Made by a program: the position numbers and the translations under genes. A stretch of 64,000 nucleotides of DNA from Staphylococcus borealis (GTDB lineage Bacteria > Bacillota > Bacilli > Staphylococcales > Staphylococcaceae), in contig NZ_CUEE01000005.1 in NCBI RefSeq assembly GCF_001224225.1, positions 124,001 through 188,000 on the forward strand, written 5' to 3'. A model generated the notes under the pieces. The model did no database searches, had not been told where the DNA came from, and saw only the letters and a list, made by a program, of their open reading frames with translations. Each line of letters opens with the position of its first letter. Within the stretch, counting starts at the first letter, position 1. Of this stretch, positions 17,102 to 26,058 are shown one piece after another.

Positions 17102-18136
17102 TTATTTTAAGATGTGGTGTTCTATCATACAATCAACAGATGCTAAGATGGCTTCTTCTTGTGTGTAGTTTGGTGTCCATCCTAGAATTGTTCGCGCTTG
17201 TTGGTTACTGACATTTCTATTCATTTCAAGTAATAACTTACCTTCTTGTGCTTCACTGTTAAATCTAGCGCCTAACTTAATCGCAAAATCCGGAATTGTC
17301 TTAGTTGAAATTTTGTCTGCTAGTTTAGGGCGTTCTTGTTTAATTAATTGTGCAATTTCGGGCATAGTAATTTGTCCATCTGCAGTAGCAATAAAACGTT
17401 TGCCATTGGCTTCAGGTGTCTTCATTGCTAAAACATGCATTAATGCCACATCTCTGACATCGACAATATTCATTGGGATATTAGGGATACGTTTCATTTT
17501 GCCACTGGCGATATTTTCTACAAATTGGAAGCTCAATGACATATGTTGATTCAATGAAGGACCAAGTATTGCAACGGGATTGATTGTCGCAAATTCAATA
17601 TGATTTTCAGTCGCTTTAACAAAATCCCATGCTGCGCGTTCTGCAATCAATTTAGATTTTTCATACACAGAAAGTCCTTTTTCATTAGGGTCAGTCCAAT
17701 ATGCTTCTGTTGTCACACTCGACTTATCTTTATTACTAAATCCAACTGCCCCAAAGTTTGCTGTCATAATGACACGTTTGACATCTGTCTTCTCAGCAGC
17801 TCTTAAAATACGTTGAATCCCTTCAACGGCTTGTTTATTAATGGCGTGTTCATCGGTCACACTTACACTCCCCATTACTACAGGCGAAGCGACACTCATC
17901 ACATATGTACAATCTTCCATAGCTTCTTCCCAGTTATCATCTTTAGATAAATCCGCTTCAACAAACGCTAGGTTTTGCGTGTCAATTTGTTGTACTTTCA
18001 ATGTTTCAAGTACCGTTTCTTTCTTAGACAATGAACGAATTGTTGCACGTACGCCATAATCTTGTTTTAACAACTCTGCGACTATACGCAAACCTAAGAA
18101 GCCTGTACCTCCAGTTACTAAAACTTGTTCCTTCAT
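17102..18136 (-). CDS. Extended SDR, dihydroflavonol-reductase-like aldehyde/ketone reductase
   Basis: The 344-residue protein is an atypical/extended SDR. VTGGTGFLGLRIVAELL is the NADP loop at the start, SVASPVVMG follows, and YEKSK carries the catalytic Tyr and Lys. The family includes methylglyoxal and aldehyde reductases, with plant dihydroflavonol reductase as namesake. GGGGAGGAAG precedes the ATG. The substrate is unknown. It appears monocistronic, with its own terminator. Confidence 0.78.
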   Translation of the reverse strand: MKEQVLVTGGTGFLGLRIVAELLKQDYGVRATIRSLSKKETVLETLKVQQIDTQNLAFVEADLSKDDNWEEAMEDCTYVMSVASPVVMGSVSVTDEHAINKQAVEGIQRILRAAEKTDVKRVIMTANFGAVGFSNKDKSSVTTEAYWTDPNEKGLSVYEKSKLIAERAAWDFVKATENHIEFATINPVAILGPSLNQHMSLSFQFVENIASGKMKRIPNIPMNIVDVRDVALMHVLAMKTPEANGKRFIATADGQITMPEIAQLIKQERPKLADKISTKTIPDFAIKLGARFNSEAQEGKLLLEMNRNVSNQQARTILGWTPNYTQEEAILASVDCMIEHHILK

Positions 18137-18276
18137 GAAACTTCCTCCCCTATCTATCTCTTAGTAAGTTCAGATTATAACAGTTTTATCCTTGTAGTAT
18201 GCTTATTAACACTTACTTTTGATAAAGTTCATTCTTAGGTTGTAGAGACTTCTTCATATAATTATTTTTGAACACT

Positions 18277-18804
18277 TTATGCTTGTGACACACCTTGGTC
18301 TGATAAAGCAATCTTGATATGTTCTAGATGATGACGCTCATGCCATGATAATTTTGCCAATAATTCTGAAACTGGTACTTGGCTACCATCTGAAAGCTTA
18401 ATCGAACGTTTTAAATCATCTTCTGTAACATGATTCCCCATTTCAACAATGCGTTGATTGAGGCCATCTAAAATATTCATTGATACTTGGATAGGTAAAT
18501 TTGAATCTGGTAGTTCGGCCCAACGTTCTTGATCAAACATATATGCTGTTATCTGTGTCTCAGTAAGTGCCATTTTTAATCTTTCATATAAATTAATTTG
18601 AGAGTCTGCGATATGATGTACTAATTGTCTGACTGTCCAACTGCCTTCTCGATAACGACGTGCTAATTGCGCATCAGTTAACGAATTGACCGTTGCACTA
18701 AGGTGGTCAATATACACTTCTATGTCACTCATCCATTCCTTCACATCGACTAATGTCGGGTTACTAGGTGCTTCAAATTCTCCTATCGGAAATCTTACGT
18801 CCAT
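18277..18804 (-). CDS. YfiT/DinB-like putative metal-dependent hydrolase or bacillithiol transferase
   Basis: The 175-residue protein resembles Bacillus YfiT: the RYPIGE-like start (RFPIGEFEAP), YREGSWTVRQLVHHIADSQINLYERLK, and a C-terminal WHERHHLEHI. The paired His in VHHIAD and HHLEH are the predicted metal ligands of this DinB-like four-helix fold. Members have been linked to bacillithiol S-transfer in Firmicutes, which would mean detoxification of electrophiles. GGGGGA precedes the ATG. It seems to be a single-gene unit. Confidence 0.78.
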   Translation of the reverse strand: MDVRFPIGEFEAPSNPTLVDVKEWMSDIEVYIDHLSATVNSLTDAQLARRYREGSWTVRQLVHHIADSQINLYERLKMALTETQITAYMFDQERWAELPDSNLPIQVSMNILDGLNQRIVEMGNHVTEDDLKRSIKLSDGSQVPVSELLAKLSWHERHHLEHIKIALSDQGVSQA

Positions 18805-18860
18805 GATAAATCCCCCTTAGTTATCTTTCGTTATACCTTCTATTTACCCTTATTAAGACG

Positions 18861-18916
18861 TAATAAAAAGAAGCGACCACAGAAATTAATGTTATCGATT
18901 AATTTCTGTAGCCGCT
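18861..18916 (-). terminator. Hairpin terminator after the small membrane protein gene
   Basis: GCG plus ACAGAAATTAAT (from 18873) pairs with ATTAATTTCTGT plus CGC (to 18915), and on minus a T-rich tail follows. It lies 40 bases past the stop at 18956. Confidence 0.8.
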
Positions 18917-18955
18917 ATCTTATATCAATTCAAAATATATGATTTTCTCACACGC

Positions 18956-19195
18956 TTATGCTAGTAATAACGGGCTTGAGAAAATAACTAAAAATACAAT
19001 ATTTAAAATCAATATTGTAATATTAATGGCTTTGTTGCCTTTTAAGATGCCTAAAACACTCGCAATAATAGCTAATAACATGACGAACAATCCTGGAAGA
19101 AACCAGAACATGCTAGTGAACATAATTGAAACTACTAATAGAAATGATAATAAGCATAAAATACCTGAAACTAAGTTAATGTTATGTAAATTCAT
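18956..19195 (-). CDS. Small three-segment membrane protein
   Basis: The 79-residue protein is almost entirely hydrophobic, with three predicted membrane segments (about residues 8-30, 31-48 and 55-77) and one short loop LKGNKA. I know no function. AGGAGCAACTT gives a strong ribosome site and a terminator follows, so it looks like a real gene. It lies between the YfiT-like gene and a LysR regulator with no clear link. Confidence 0.65.
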   Translation of the reverse strand: MNLHNINLVSGILCLLSFLLVVSIMFTSMFWFLPGLFVMLLAIIASVLGILKGNKAINITILILNIVFLVIFSSPLLLA

Positions 19196-19299
19196 AAGTT
19201 GCTCCTTTCAATCGGTGTTACACAGTATTATATACTAAAATTTATTTGAATTGAGTAAAATTTTTATAACAAAATCGACACATCTTTGTCATATGTTGT

Positions 19300-20202
19300 T
19301 TACAACGTCTTATAGTCTTTTAAATAGTTAATAAATTCAAGCACGGTTGGATCATTTTGATGTTCTTGATGTGTAATGGCTACAAAGTCAACTGTATAAT
19401 CGAAAGATTGTCCTAAAGGTAACGCTTTAATCCATTCATTGTTTAAAAAAGGCTCATTCTCAACCATAAAGCTTGATACAATACCGACACCTAGCCCTTC
19501 AGCAACAGTTCTCATTAAGACAATTGGATTATTTGTACGGAAGACAATCTTCAAATCTCCATTCGCTTCTTGAAATTTCTTTAAATGATGATGATAAAAG
19601 CTACGATCATATAAGACAAATGGGTACGCTTTAATATCCTCAAGATCCACGGTTTCTTTAAACGAAAGTTTCGATTTAGCTGGTACAATCAATTTAAAAT
19701 TCGAACCAAAATAAAGCGGAAATTCAATAATATGATTTGATATTTCAGAATGATTGGTCTTACCTATCAACCCTAAATCAATATCATGGTCTTCAATCAT
19801 TCTTAATATATCTTCTTTATCAGATTCAATGACTTCGATGTCTACATTGGGATGATCTTTTTTAAATTGAGAGAGTACTTTAGGAAGTAATTTATGGAAC
19901 AAGGTTGGGTTCGTAGCAATTTTAATTCTACCTTCAAAATGTGTTTCAATACTATCAACTTCTGAAAGCAGCGCATGTTTGGCTTCAATAATATCTAATA
20001 TCTTAGGAATGAGACGTTTACCGATTTCTGTAGGTACCGTCCCTTTTCTAGAACGATAAAATAATTTATAACCTAATTCTTCTTCTAAATGCGCTATAGA
20101 TTGGCTCATCGCTGATTGACTAATGTGCATACGTTCACTGGCATGAATCATAGATTCCTGTTCATACACTGTTTTAACATAACTCAATTGCTCGAAATTC
20201 AT
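19300..20202 (-). CDS. LysR-family transcriptional regulator
   Basis: The 300-residue protein has the LysR winged helix at residues 1-60 (ASERMHISQSAMSQSIAHLEEELGYKLF) and a ligand-binding C-terminal domain (GRIKIATNPTLFHKLLPKVL). AAAGGGG precedes the ATG. It is divergent from the MFS gene at 20345, with 142 bases between, the usual layout for a LysR protein that controls the neighbour. The inducer is unknown. Confidence 0.85.
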   Translation of the reverse strand: MNFEQLSYVKTVYEQESMIHASERMHISQSAMSQSIAHLEEELGYKLFYRSRKGTVPTEIGKRLIPKILDIIEAKHALLSEVDSIETHFEGRIKIATNPTLFHKLLPKVLSQFKKDHPNVDIEVIESDKEDILRMIEDHDIDLGLIGKTNHSEISNHIIEFPLYFGSNFKLIVPAKSKLSFKETVDLEDIKAYPFVLYDRSFYHHHLKKFQEANGDLKIVFRTNNPIVLMRTVAEGLGVGIVSSFMVENEPFLNNEWIKALPLGQSFDYTVDFVAITHQEHQNDPTVLEFINYLKDYKTL

Positions 20203-20344
20203 ATATACCCCTTTATATCAGTTCTACTTATATTAAATTCATTTATTCTAATTATACATTAGTTTTAATTATTTATATAATAAACCATGCGCTTAAAAAA
20301 CAATATAGAGTCTAAGTCACTCTAACTATTTTAGGAGGGACATG

Positions 20345-21541
20345 ATGGAACATCGCTTATGGACAAAAGATTTTATCTTCGTTACATTAGTGAACTTCTT
20401 TATGTATTTAATACATTACATGCTTATCGTAACGGTCACTGCGTTTACTATTGACGAATATCACGCATCTGAAAGCATTGGAGGCTTAGCTGCAGGAGTA
20501 TTTATTATTGGTATGTTAGGTGGACGCTTAGGTTCGGGTCGTATCATTGATTACCTCCAACCGAAATCGATATTATTTTATAGTGTCATCGCTTCAGTGG
20601 CCGCAATTGCTTTATACTTCACTATTACGAATATATGGATTCTCATGTTAGTTCGTTTCATACATGGTATTGCTTTTGGATTCGCATCAACAGCAACTGG
20701 TACCATATCCTCAAGAATTATTCCTGAAGCACGTAAAGGTGAAGGTATCGGTTATTATGGATTAAGTGTGACATTAGCGTCAGCTTTAGGGCCATTTTTC
20801 GGATTAATTTTAAATCATCGTCTAGGTTTTTCTTCTATCTTTACGATTAGTTTAATCAGTATCGTAATTGCTTTAGTTTTCACTACTTTTGTTAAAAGGC
20901 TTCCAATCAATATCGCCTCAAACGAAGATGAAGCGAATGCTCAACCTAAAGGCATTCACGCTTATTTACAACGAGAAGCCTTACCGATTTCAATGGTTAC
21001 AATGCTGGTTGGCATAGCTTATTCAAGTGTGTTATCTTTCTTATCCATTTATGCCGAGTTACTAAATTTAGTTACTGCAGCAAGTTATTTCTTTGTTGTA
21101 TATGCCTTAGCGACATTTGTAACCCGACCTTTCACCGGCAAAATTTATGATCATTATGGTGAAAATAAAGTAATGTATCCAGTTATGATTAGCTTTGTAG
21201 TTGGTTTAGTTCTATTGAGTATGACAACCTCATCATTATTTTTACTGATATCAGCAGCATTTATCGGCTTTGGTTATGGCACCATTATTCCCACTGCACA
21301 AGCCATTGCAATTCAACAATCTCCTAAACACAAAATGGGGTTAGCAACATCAACCTATTTTATTTTCGTAGATTTCGGTGCCGGTATGGGACCATTTATA
21401 CTTGGACTAATCATTCCATTTATGGGATATCGCAACTTATATTTAGCCATGGCTTCACTATTAGCCGTCGCAATTATTGTGTATTATATCGTCCATGGTA
21501 AACATCATAAACATCCATTCAATACAACAGTAAACAACTAA
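20345..21541 (+). CDS. MFS drug/metabolite efflux transporter
   Basis: The roughly 398-residue protein has twelve membrane segments. The MFS motif GMLGGRLGSGRIIDYLQPK lies between segments 2 and 3, and FGYGTIIPTAQAIAIQ is in the second half. AGGAGG fits the second of two adjacent ATG codons better (6 bases), so I start at 20345. Divergence from a LysR regulator suggests inducible expression. Substrate unknown. Confidence 0.8.
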   Translation: MEHRLWTKDFIFVTLVNFFMYLIHYMLIVTVTAFTIDEYHASESIGGLAAGVFIIGMLGGRLGSGRIIDYLQPKSILFYSVIASVAAIALYFTITNIWILMLVRFIHGIAFGFASTATGTISSRIIPEARKGEGIGYYGLSVTLASALGPFFGLILNHRLGFSSIFTISLISIVIALVFTTFVKRLPINIASNEDEANAQPKGIHAYLQREALPISMVTMLVGIAYSSVLSFLSIYAELLNLVTAASYFFVVYALATFVTRPFTGKIYDHYGENKVMYPVMISFVVGLVLLSMTTSSLFLLISAAFIGFGYGTIIPTAQAIAIQQSPKHKMGLATSTYFIFVDFGAGMGPFILGLIIPFMGYRNLYLAMASLLAVAIIVYYIVHGKHHKHPFNTTVNN

Positions 21542-21556
21542 TTGATCATATGAAAC

Positions 21557-21588
21557 AAGCGCGTTTCTATAATGTTAGGAACGCGCTT
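21557..21588. terminator. Terminator after the MFS gene
   Basis: AAGCGCGTT (21557-21565) pairs with AACGCGCTT (21580-21588), followed by a T/A-rich tail. It lies 16 bases past the stop. Confidence 0.75.
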
Positions 21589-21700
21589 ATCTATTGATAT
21601 ATCAGTGTTTATTAGACGCACCACCCTCTAACTTCAGACAAACGTCAGTCTTACCTCACTTAATTTTCACACTGTTTATATGTAGATTTAAATACACATT

Positions 21701-23095
21701 TTAATATCCAATTATAAGTGCCACCGACATGGCTATTGCACAAATAACCACCCAAAGCAGTATCAATTTCCATACAAATTTTATCCATTGTGTATAGGTA
21801 ATGCGTCCTACAGCTAACGCCCCCATTAAGATTGCTGACGTTGGGAATAAAATATTGCTTATTGAATCTCCATATTGGAAAGCAAGGACAGTTAACTGAC
21901 GATTAATATGAAGCAAATCAGATATTGGTACCATTAAGGGCATGGTTGTTAATGCTTGTCCTGATCCAGATGGTATAAAGAAATTAAGTAGAAACTGTAA
22001 TATAAACATCGCAATAATAACAAATGAAGCTGGTATATCTGACAACAGCATTGTCATACCATGAACAATCGTATCGATGATTTTGCCATTTTCCAAAATA
22101 ACAACAATACCTTTGGCGAATCCAACAATCATTGCACCAAATAAAATATTTTGCATCCCTTCAATTAAAGCATCAAATGTGCCATTTAAACCGAGTCCAC
22201 TTACTAAACCAGCAATCATACCTGCGAGTAAGAAATTGGCACTCATTTCATTAAATGTCCAATCAAATACAAATATTCCAAATACATTAAATAAAATTGT
22301 AGCAACGATAATCAATAAGCTTGCTGCTTGTCGTTTACTAAAATGTTGGTAAGTAACTTCTTGTACTGTATGTCCTTCTTCTTTTTCGAGCTCATACACA
22401 ATACTCTTAGATTTATCTTTCTTCACTTTATTAGCGTATAACATCACTGTTGAAATGGCAGCGGTTAAGATAAATAAATAGATCATCGTACGTAAGCCCC
22501 AGCCTGAGAACATGGGTAATTCAGCGACAGTTTGAGCTACCCCAACTGTGAATGGATTTAACATCCCTCCACTGAAACCACTCGCAGCGCCTAAAATCAC
22601 CATAGCTGCACCTGTTAAAGCATCGTATCCTAATGTGCGTGCGATGATGATTCCAATTGGTACAAAGATAATCGTTTCCTCTGCTAAACCAATTGTAAAC
22701 CCTAATATAGAAAATACTGTCATCGTTAATGGAATCATAAGAAAGTTGGCCTCTCCTAGCATTCTCATTGCTTTGTTAACACCATTTTCAAAAGCACCTG
22801 TCTTATGAATAATGCCAAAGGCGCCACCTACAAGGAATATGTAGAATACAATCTCTCCACCACTAATCAAACCTTCAGGAATGGCTCTGAATATTTCGAG
22901 AAAATTTACATTTGCCGACTCTACCGTATGGTATGTTCCTGAAACGACAAGCGTTTGGTCACCCTTCTTTTCACGTGCATACTCACCAGCAGGAATGATA
23001 TATGTTAGCAACCAAGCTAGAAAAATGACAAACATTAATAATGCATATGTATGTGGCGTCTTAAACTTAAATGTCTTCCGTTTCTTCTCTTCCAT
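21701..23095 (-). CDS. YfcC/DcuC-like family membrane transporter
   Basis: The 464-residue protein has about eleven to twelve membrane segments and matches the YfcC branch of the C4-dicarboxylate/basic amino acid carrier family: AWLLTYIIPAGEYAREKKGDQTLVVSGTYH at the start, GLAEETIIFVPIGI, GFSGGMLNPFTVGVAQ and FFIPSGSGQALTTMPLM. Several relatives are arginine/ornithine or peptide-linked carriers, but no arc gene lies here. It is a single gene. The role is amino acid or dicarboxylate transport, not resolved further. Confidence 0.78.
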   Translation of the reverse strand: MEEKKRKTFKFKTPHTYALLMFVIFLAWLLTYIIPAGEYAREKKGDQTLVVSGTYHTVESANVNFLEIFRAIPEGLISGGEIVFYIFLVGGAFGIIHKTGAFENGVNKAMRMLGEANFLMIPLTMTVFSILGFTIGLAEETIIFVPIGIIIARTLGYDALTGAAMVILGAASGFSGGMLNPFTVGVAQTVAELPMFSGWGLRTMIYLFILTAAISTVMLYANKVKKDKSKSIVYELEKEEGHTVQEVTYQHFSKRQAASLLIIVATILFNVFGIFVFDWTFNEMSANFLLAGMIAGLVSGLGLNGTFDALIEGMQNILFGAMIVGFAKGIVVILENGKIIDTIVHGMTMLLSDIPASFVIIAMFILQFLLNFFIPSGSGQALTTMPLMVPISDLLHINRQLTVLAFQYGDSISNILFPTSAILMGALAVGRITYTQWIKFVWKLILLWVVICAIAMSVALIIGY

Positions 23096-23261
23096 GACTC
23101 ATCAGCACCTTATATAGAATATGACTATCATTCACTCAATGATTATTTACATCATACCCTATTTACAATAAGATATACTATTACAATTTAAATTACATTT
23201 GTTATTGTTGTTATTTCATACGTGTGCTAGCAGGCTTTGAAAATTGGCGAACTTAAAAAAG

Positions 23262-23312
23262 TATCGGGCGTGACACAGTATTCTATTTGAATTCACTGCG
23301 CCACACCCGATA
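23262..23312 (-). terminator. Terminator after the NAD(P)H oxidoreductase
   Basis: TATCGGGCGTG (23262 on) pairs with the CACACCCGATA arm ending 23312, and the inner arms CACAGT and ACTGCG extend it. On minus a run of six T follows. It lies 18 bases past the stop at 23331. Confidence 0.8.
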
Positions 23313-23330
23313 TCTCTAACTACCAACCAT

Positions 23331-24032
23331 TTATTTTAATTGGCCATTATCATCGAAATCAGCTAATTTAGGATATTTAATTCTAGGAATTGCATCAATA
23401 TGTTTTAATTTTTCGGCTAATTGTTCAAGATAGTCGTGTCTTACTGCTTCACTATGACTTACTTGATAAGCGATAAATGGTTCTAACGGTGTCATTCCAG
23501 AGAAATAAATCATGCCGTGATTAATATGGAATAGTACTTGTTCGTGTATATCTCCTGAGAAACCATTGGCAGCATAACTGCCTTCGGGCGAACCCGTTGT
23601 CGTTGAAATCATTGCGATTTTATCAGTCAAGCGTGCTTTATCGTAACGGTCATATTCTCCACCGTAAATGCCACCAAAAATAAAGATTTTATCAAACCAA
23701 CCTTTAAGAATAGCTGGAACACTAAACCACCATAATGGAAATTGGAAAATGACTAAGTCAGCCCATAATAATTTTTCAAATTCTCCCTTAATCACTGATG
23801 TCAGTTCATCGTTATCATAGGCATGTTTTTGCTCCACTGCATATTTGAAGAAGTCAGAATCTGTCAGATTTTCAAAATCCTCTTTTCGAGCTACTGGATC
23901 AAAGTTCATTGCATATAAATCGGAAACTTTAACTTCATGACCTTGTGCCTCTAATGTTTCTACAGCTTTATCTTTTAATGCGCCATTGAACGACTTTGGT
24001 TCAGGATGGGCGTATACAATTAATGCTTTCAC
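23331..24032 (-). CDS. NAD(P)H oxidoreductase, NQO1/flavodoxin-2 family
   Basis: The 233-residue flavoprotein starts MKALIVYAHPEPKSFNGAL, the phosphate-binding strand and loop of the flavodoxin_2 family. FQFPLWWFSVPAILKGWFDKIF and GIYGGEYDRY complete the flavin and nicotinamide site. Such proteins reduce quinones or other electrophiles by two electrons. AGAGGTGAGAG precedes the ATG. A terminator directly follows, so it is a single gene. Confidence 0.85.
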   Translation of the reverse strand: MKALIVYAHPEPKSFNGALKDKAVETLEAQGHEVKVSDLYAMNFDPVARKEDFENLTDSDFFKYAVEQKHAYDNDELTSVIKGEFEKLLWADLVIFQFPLWWFSVPAILKGWFDKIFIFGGIYGGEYDRYDKARLTDKIAMISTTTGSPEGSYAANGFSGDIHEQVLFHINHGMIYFSGMTPLEPFIAYQVSHSEAVRHDYLEQLAEKLKHIDAIPRIKYPKLADFDDNGQLK

Positions 24033-24502
24033 ACTCTCACCTCTATAGAATTGGTATAGTTATAGATTTAAGATACTATGACACCATCATTTCGCCAAAA
24101 ATTATGCTCGTTTTAATGTCATTAACATGTTTTTTAACTAAGTTTTTAAAAGGCATAAAAAAATGAGATAGACGGATCATAGACGACACATCCGTTATCT
24201 CACTTAAGTCATTAGTACTAGACGCTCAAAGGTCTTCTAATGACGATTTATGTATATTCAACTATGTATATATCTAAGCCTTATATTACAAGGAGGTTAG
24301 ACTGCAAGGTGTATAAAAGTTAGTCATTAACTGTTTGAATGGTCGAATTATACTTTAACATTTTGGGATGGCGAGCAATCTAACTTCTCTTGAATATACT
24401 TTTAACATGTTATCAGATGATTTAAACCTGATGTCCATCTATTCTTAAAAGCTACGTATCAATGCCTAACTGTCATATCCATCTTGAAATATGATTATTG
24501 TG
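24033..24502. other. 470-base region without a recognised gene
   Basis: It holds the upstream region of the oxidoreductase gene (24033 on), a terminator-like hairpin at 24164-24202, and about 300 bases between that and the arsB stop. In the latter I see only an imperfect inverted pair (GGAGGTTAGACTGCAAGG near 24292 against AACTTCTCTTG-type sequence near 24380) and no well-started open frame. Confidence 0.6.
24157..24202 (-). terminator. Terminator-like hairpin far downstream of arsB
   Basis: TGAGATA and GACGGAT (24164-24177) pair with ATCCG and TATCTCA (24190-24202). On minus a run of seven T follows. It is 300 bases beyond the arsB stop, so it may end a long 3' UTR or an unannotated minus-strand RNA. 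Confidence 0.7.
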
Positions 24503-25795
24503 TTAAAAAATGAGTAATGTCAGATATAGACCTAACAACGTCATAAAGAGTACAGGAATTGTAATAACGATGCCCGTCCTAAAGTAGACACCCCATGATA
24601 TTTTAACGTCTTTTTGAGCTAAAACGTGAAGCCATAACAAGGTGGCTAATGAACCTATAGGTGTTATCTTCGGACCTAAGTCAGAACCTATGACGTTAGC
24701 GTAAATCATACCTTCTTTAAGCATACCTGTTACTTGTGATTGATGTATGGCAATCGCATCAATTAAAACAGTCGGTAAGTTATTCATAATGGATGATAAT
24801 ATTGCAGATATGAAGCCTACCCCCATAATACTGGTAAATAAGCCATGCGTAGATATCGATGCGAATATATGCCCTAAGACAGTTGTGATACCCACATTTT
24901 TAAGTCCGAAGACGACTAGATACATACCTAGTGAGAAAATCACAATATTCCATGGCGCACCTTTGATAACTTTTCCAGTAGAAACAACGTCTGATTGACG
25001 TGCCAAGAGTAAGAAAATAATAGCGACAAAGCCGGCTATTAGAGACACTGGTACGTGTATGAACTCGCTGACAAGATAACCTATTAGGAGTATTGCTAAA
25101 ACTAGCCAAGACATACGGAATAATTTCTGATCTTTGATTGCAGTGTTAGGACTTTGAACCTTTTGAATATCGACTGTCTTCGGAATAGACGTTCGGAAAT
25201 ACAACCAAAGGACAATGATGCTTGCAATTAATGAAAATATATTGGGCATAAACATACGACTCAAATATTCTACAAAACCAATATTAAAATAATCCGCTGA
25301 AACGATGTTCACTAAGTTACTTACTGTAAATGGTAATGACGTTGTATCCGCGATAAAACCACTTGCGATAACAAAAGGAAAGATGACTTTCTTATTGAAG
25401 CCAAGATGACGTACCATAGCTAACACAATTGGCGTTAGAATCAGCGCAGCACCATCATTCGCAAAGAAAGCTGCAACAATCGCACCGAGAATCATGATGT
25501 ACACAAACATTCTAAAACCGTCACCTTTAGATGCTCGAACCATATGTAAGGCAGCCCACTCAAAGAAACCTATTTCATCAAGAATCAATGAGATTAAAAT
25601 GACCGCCACAAATGTTAGCGTCGCATTCCAAACAATATGCGTTACTTCTACAATATCTGACCAACCCACAACCCCAGTAATGAGTGCTAAAACTGCGCCT
25701 ATAACGGCCGTTATTCCTATATCAAGTCCCTTGGGCTGCCAAATGACAAATACGAGTGTGATAACAAAAATAGTGATTGCTAGCGCTGTCATCAT
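24503..25795 (-). CDS. arsB: ArsB-type arsenite/antimonite efflux permease
   Basis: The roughly 430-residue protein has about twelve membrane segments and the ArsB length. It carries [45 protein letters not shown] and [16 protein letters not shown], which are typical of the family. The ATG at 25795 lies 6 bases after GGTGA and is preferred over the one at 25801. There is no arsR or arsC beside it, so it is an orphan copy whose regulation is not visible. Confidence 0.85.
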   Translation of the reverse strand: MMTALAITIFVITLVFVIWQPKGLDIGITAVIGAVLALITGVVGWSDIVEVTHIVWNATLTFVAVILISLILDEIGFFEWAALHMVRASKGDGFRMFVYIMILGAIVAAFFANDGAALILTPIVLAMVRHLGFNKKVIFPFVIASGFIADTTSLPFTVSNLVNIVSADYFNIGFVEYLSRMFMPNIFSLIASIIVLWLYFRTSIPKTVDIQKVQSPNTAIKDQKLFRMSWLVLAILLIGYLVSEFIHVPVSLIAGFVAIIFLLLARQSDVVSTGKVIKGAPWNIVIFSLGMYLVVFGLKNVGITTVLGHIFASISTHGLFTSIMGVGFISAILSSIMNNLPTVLIDAIAIHQSQVTGMLKEGMIYANVIGSDLGPKITPIGSLATLLWLHVLAQKDVKISWGVYFRTGIVITIPVLFMTLLGLYLTLLIF

Positions 25796-26058
25796 ATACA
25801 TTCACCATGGCACACGCACATGTTATAGTTCATTAAATTATATGTAAATGCTATTTGTTTCTCTATCATATCAACCAAAGCCTCCTATACCATTATTAAG
25901 CATATCACGAGCTACAAGGTGAAATCTATGTGGCAAAGGTTATCTGAGTAATCCTATATTATTTTTATATTGATAAAGCGTAATTTATCTATCTTTGTTA
26001 ATTACATCATATTATGAAATAATTGTGTAAATGATTTAAATTTTTAAGGAGTTTAGTT

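Noticed and set aside
24368-24448. 26-codon frame ATGGCGAGCAATC...
   Set aside because: It has no ribosome site and no similarity I know, so it is not called.
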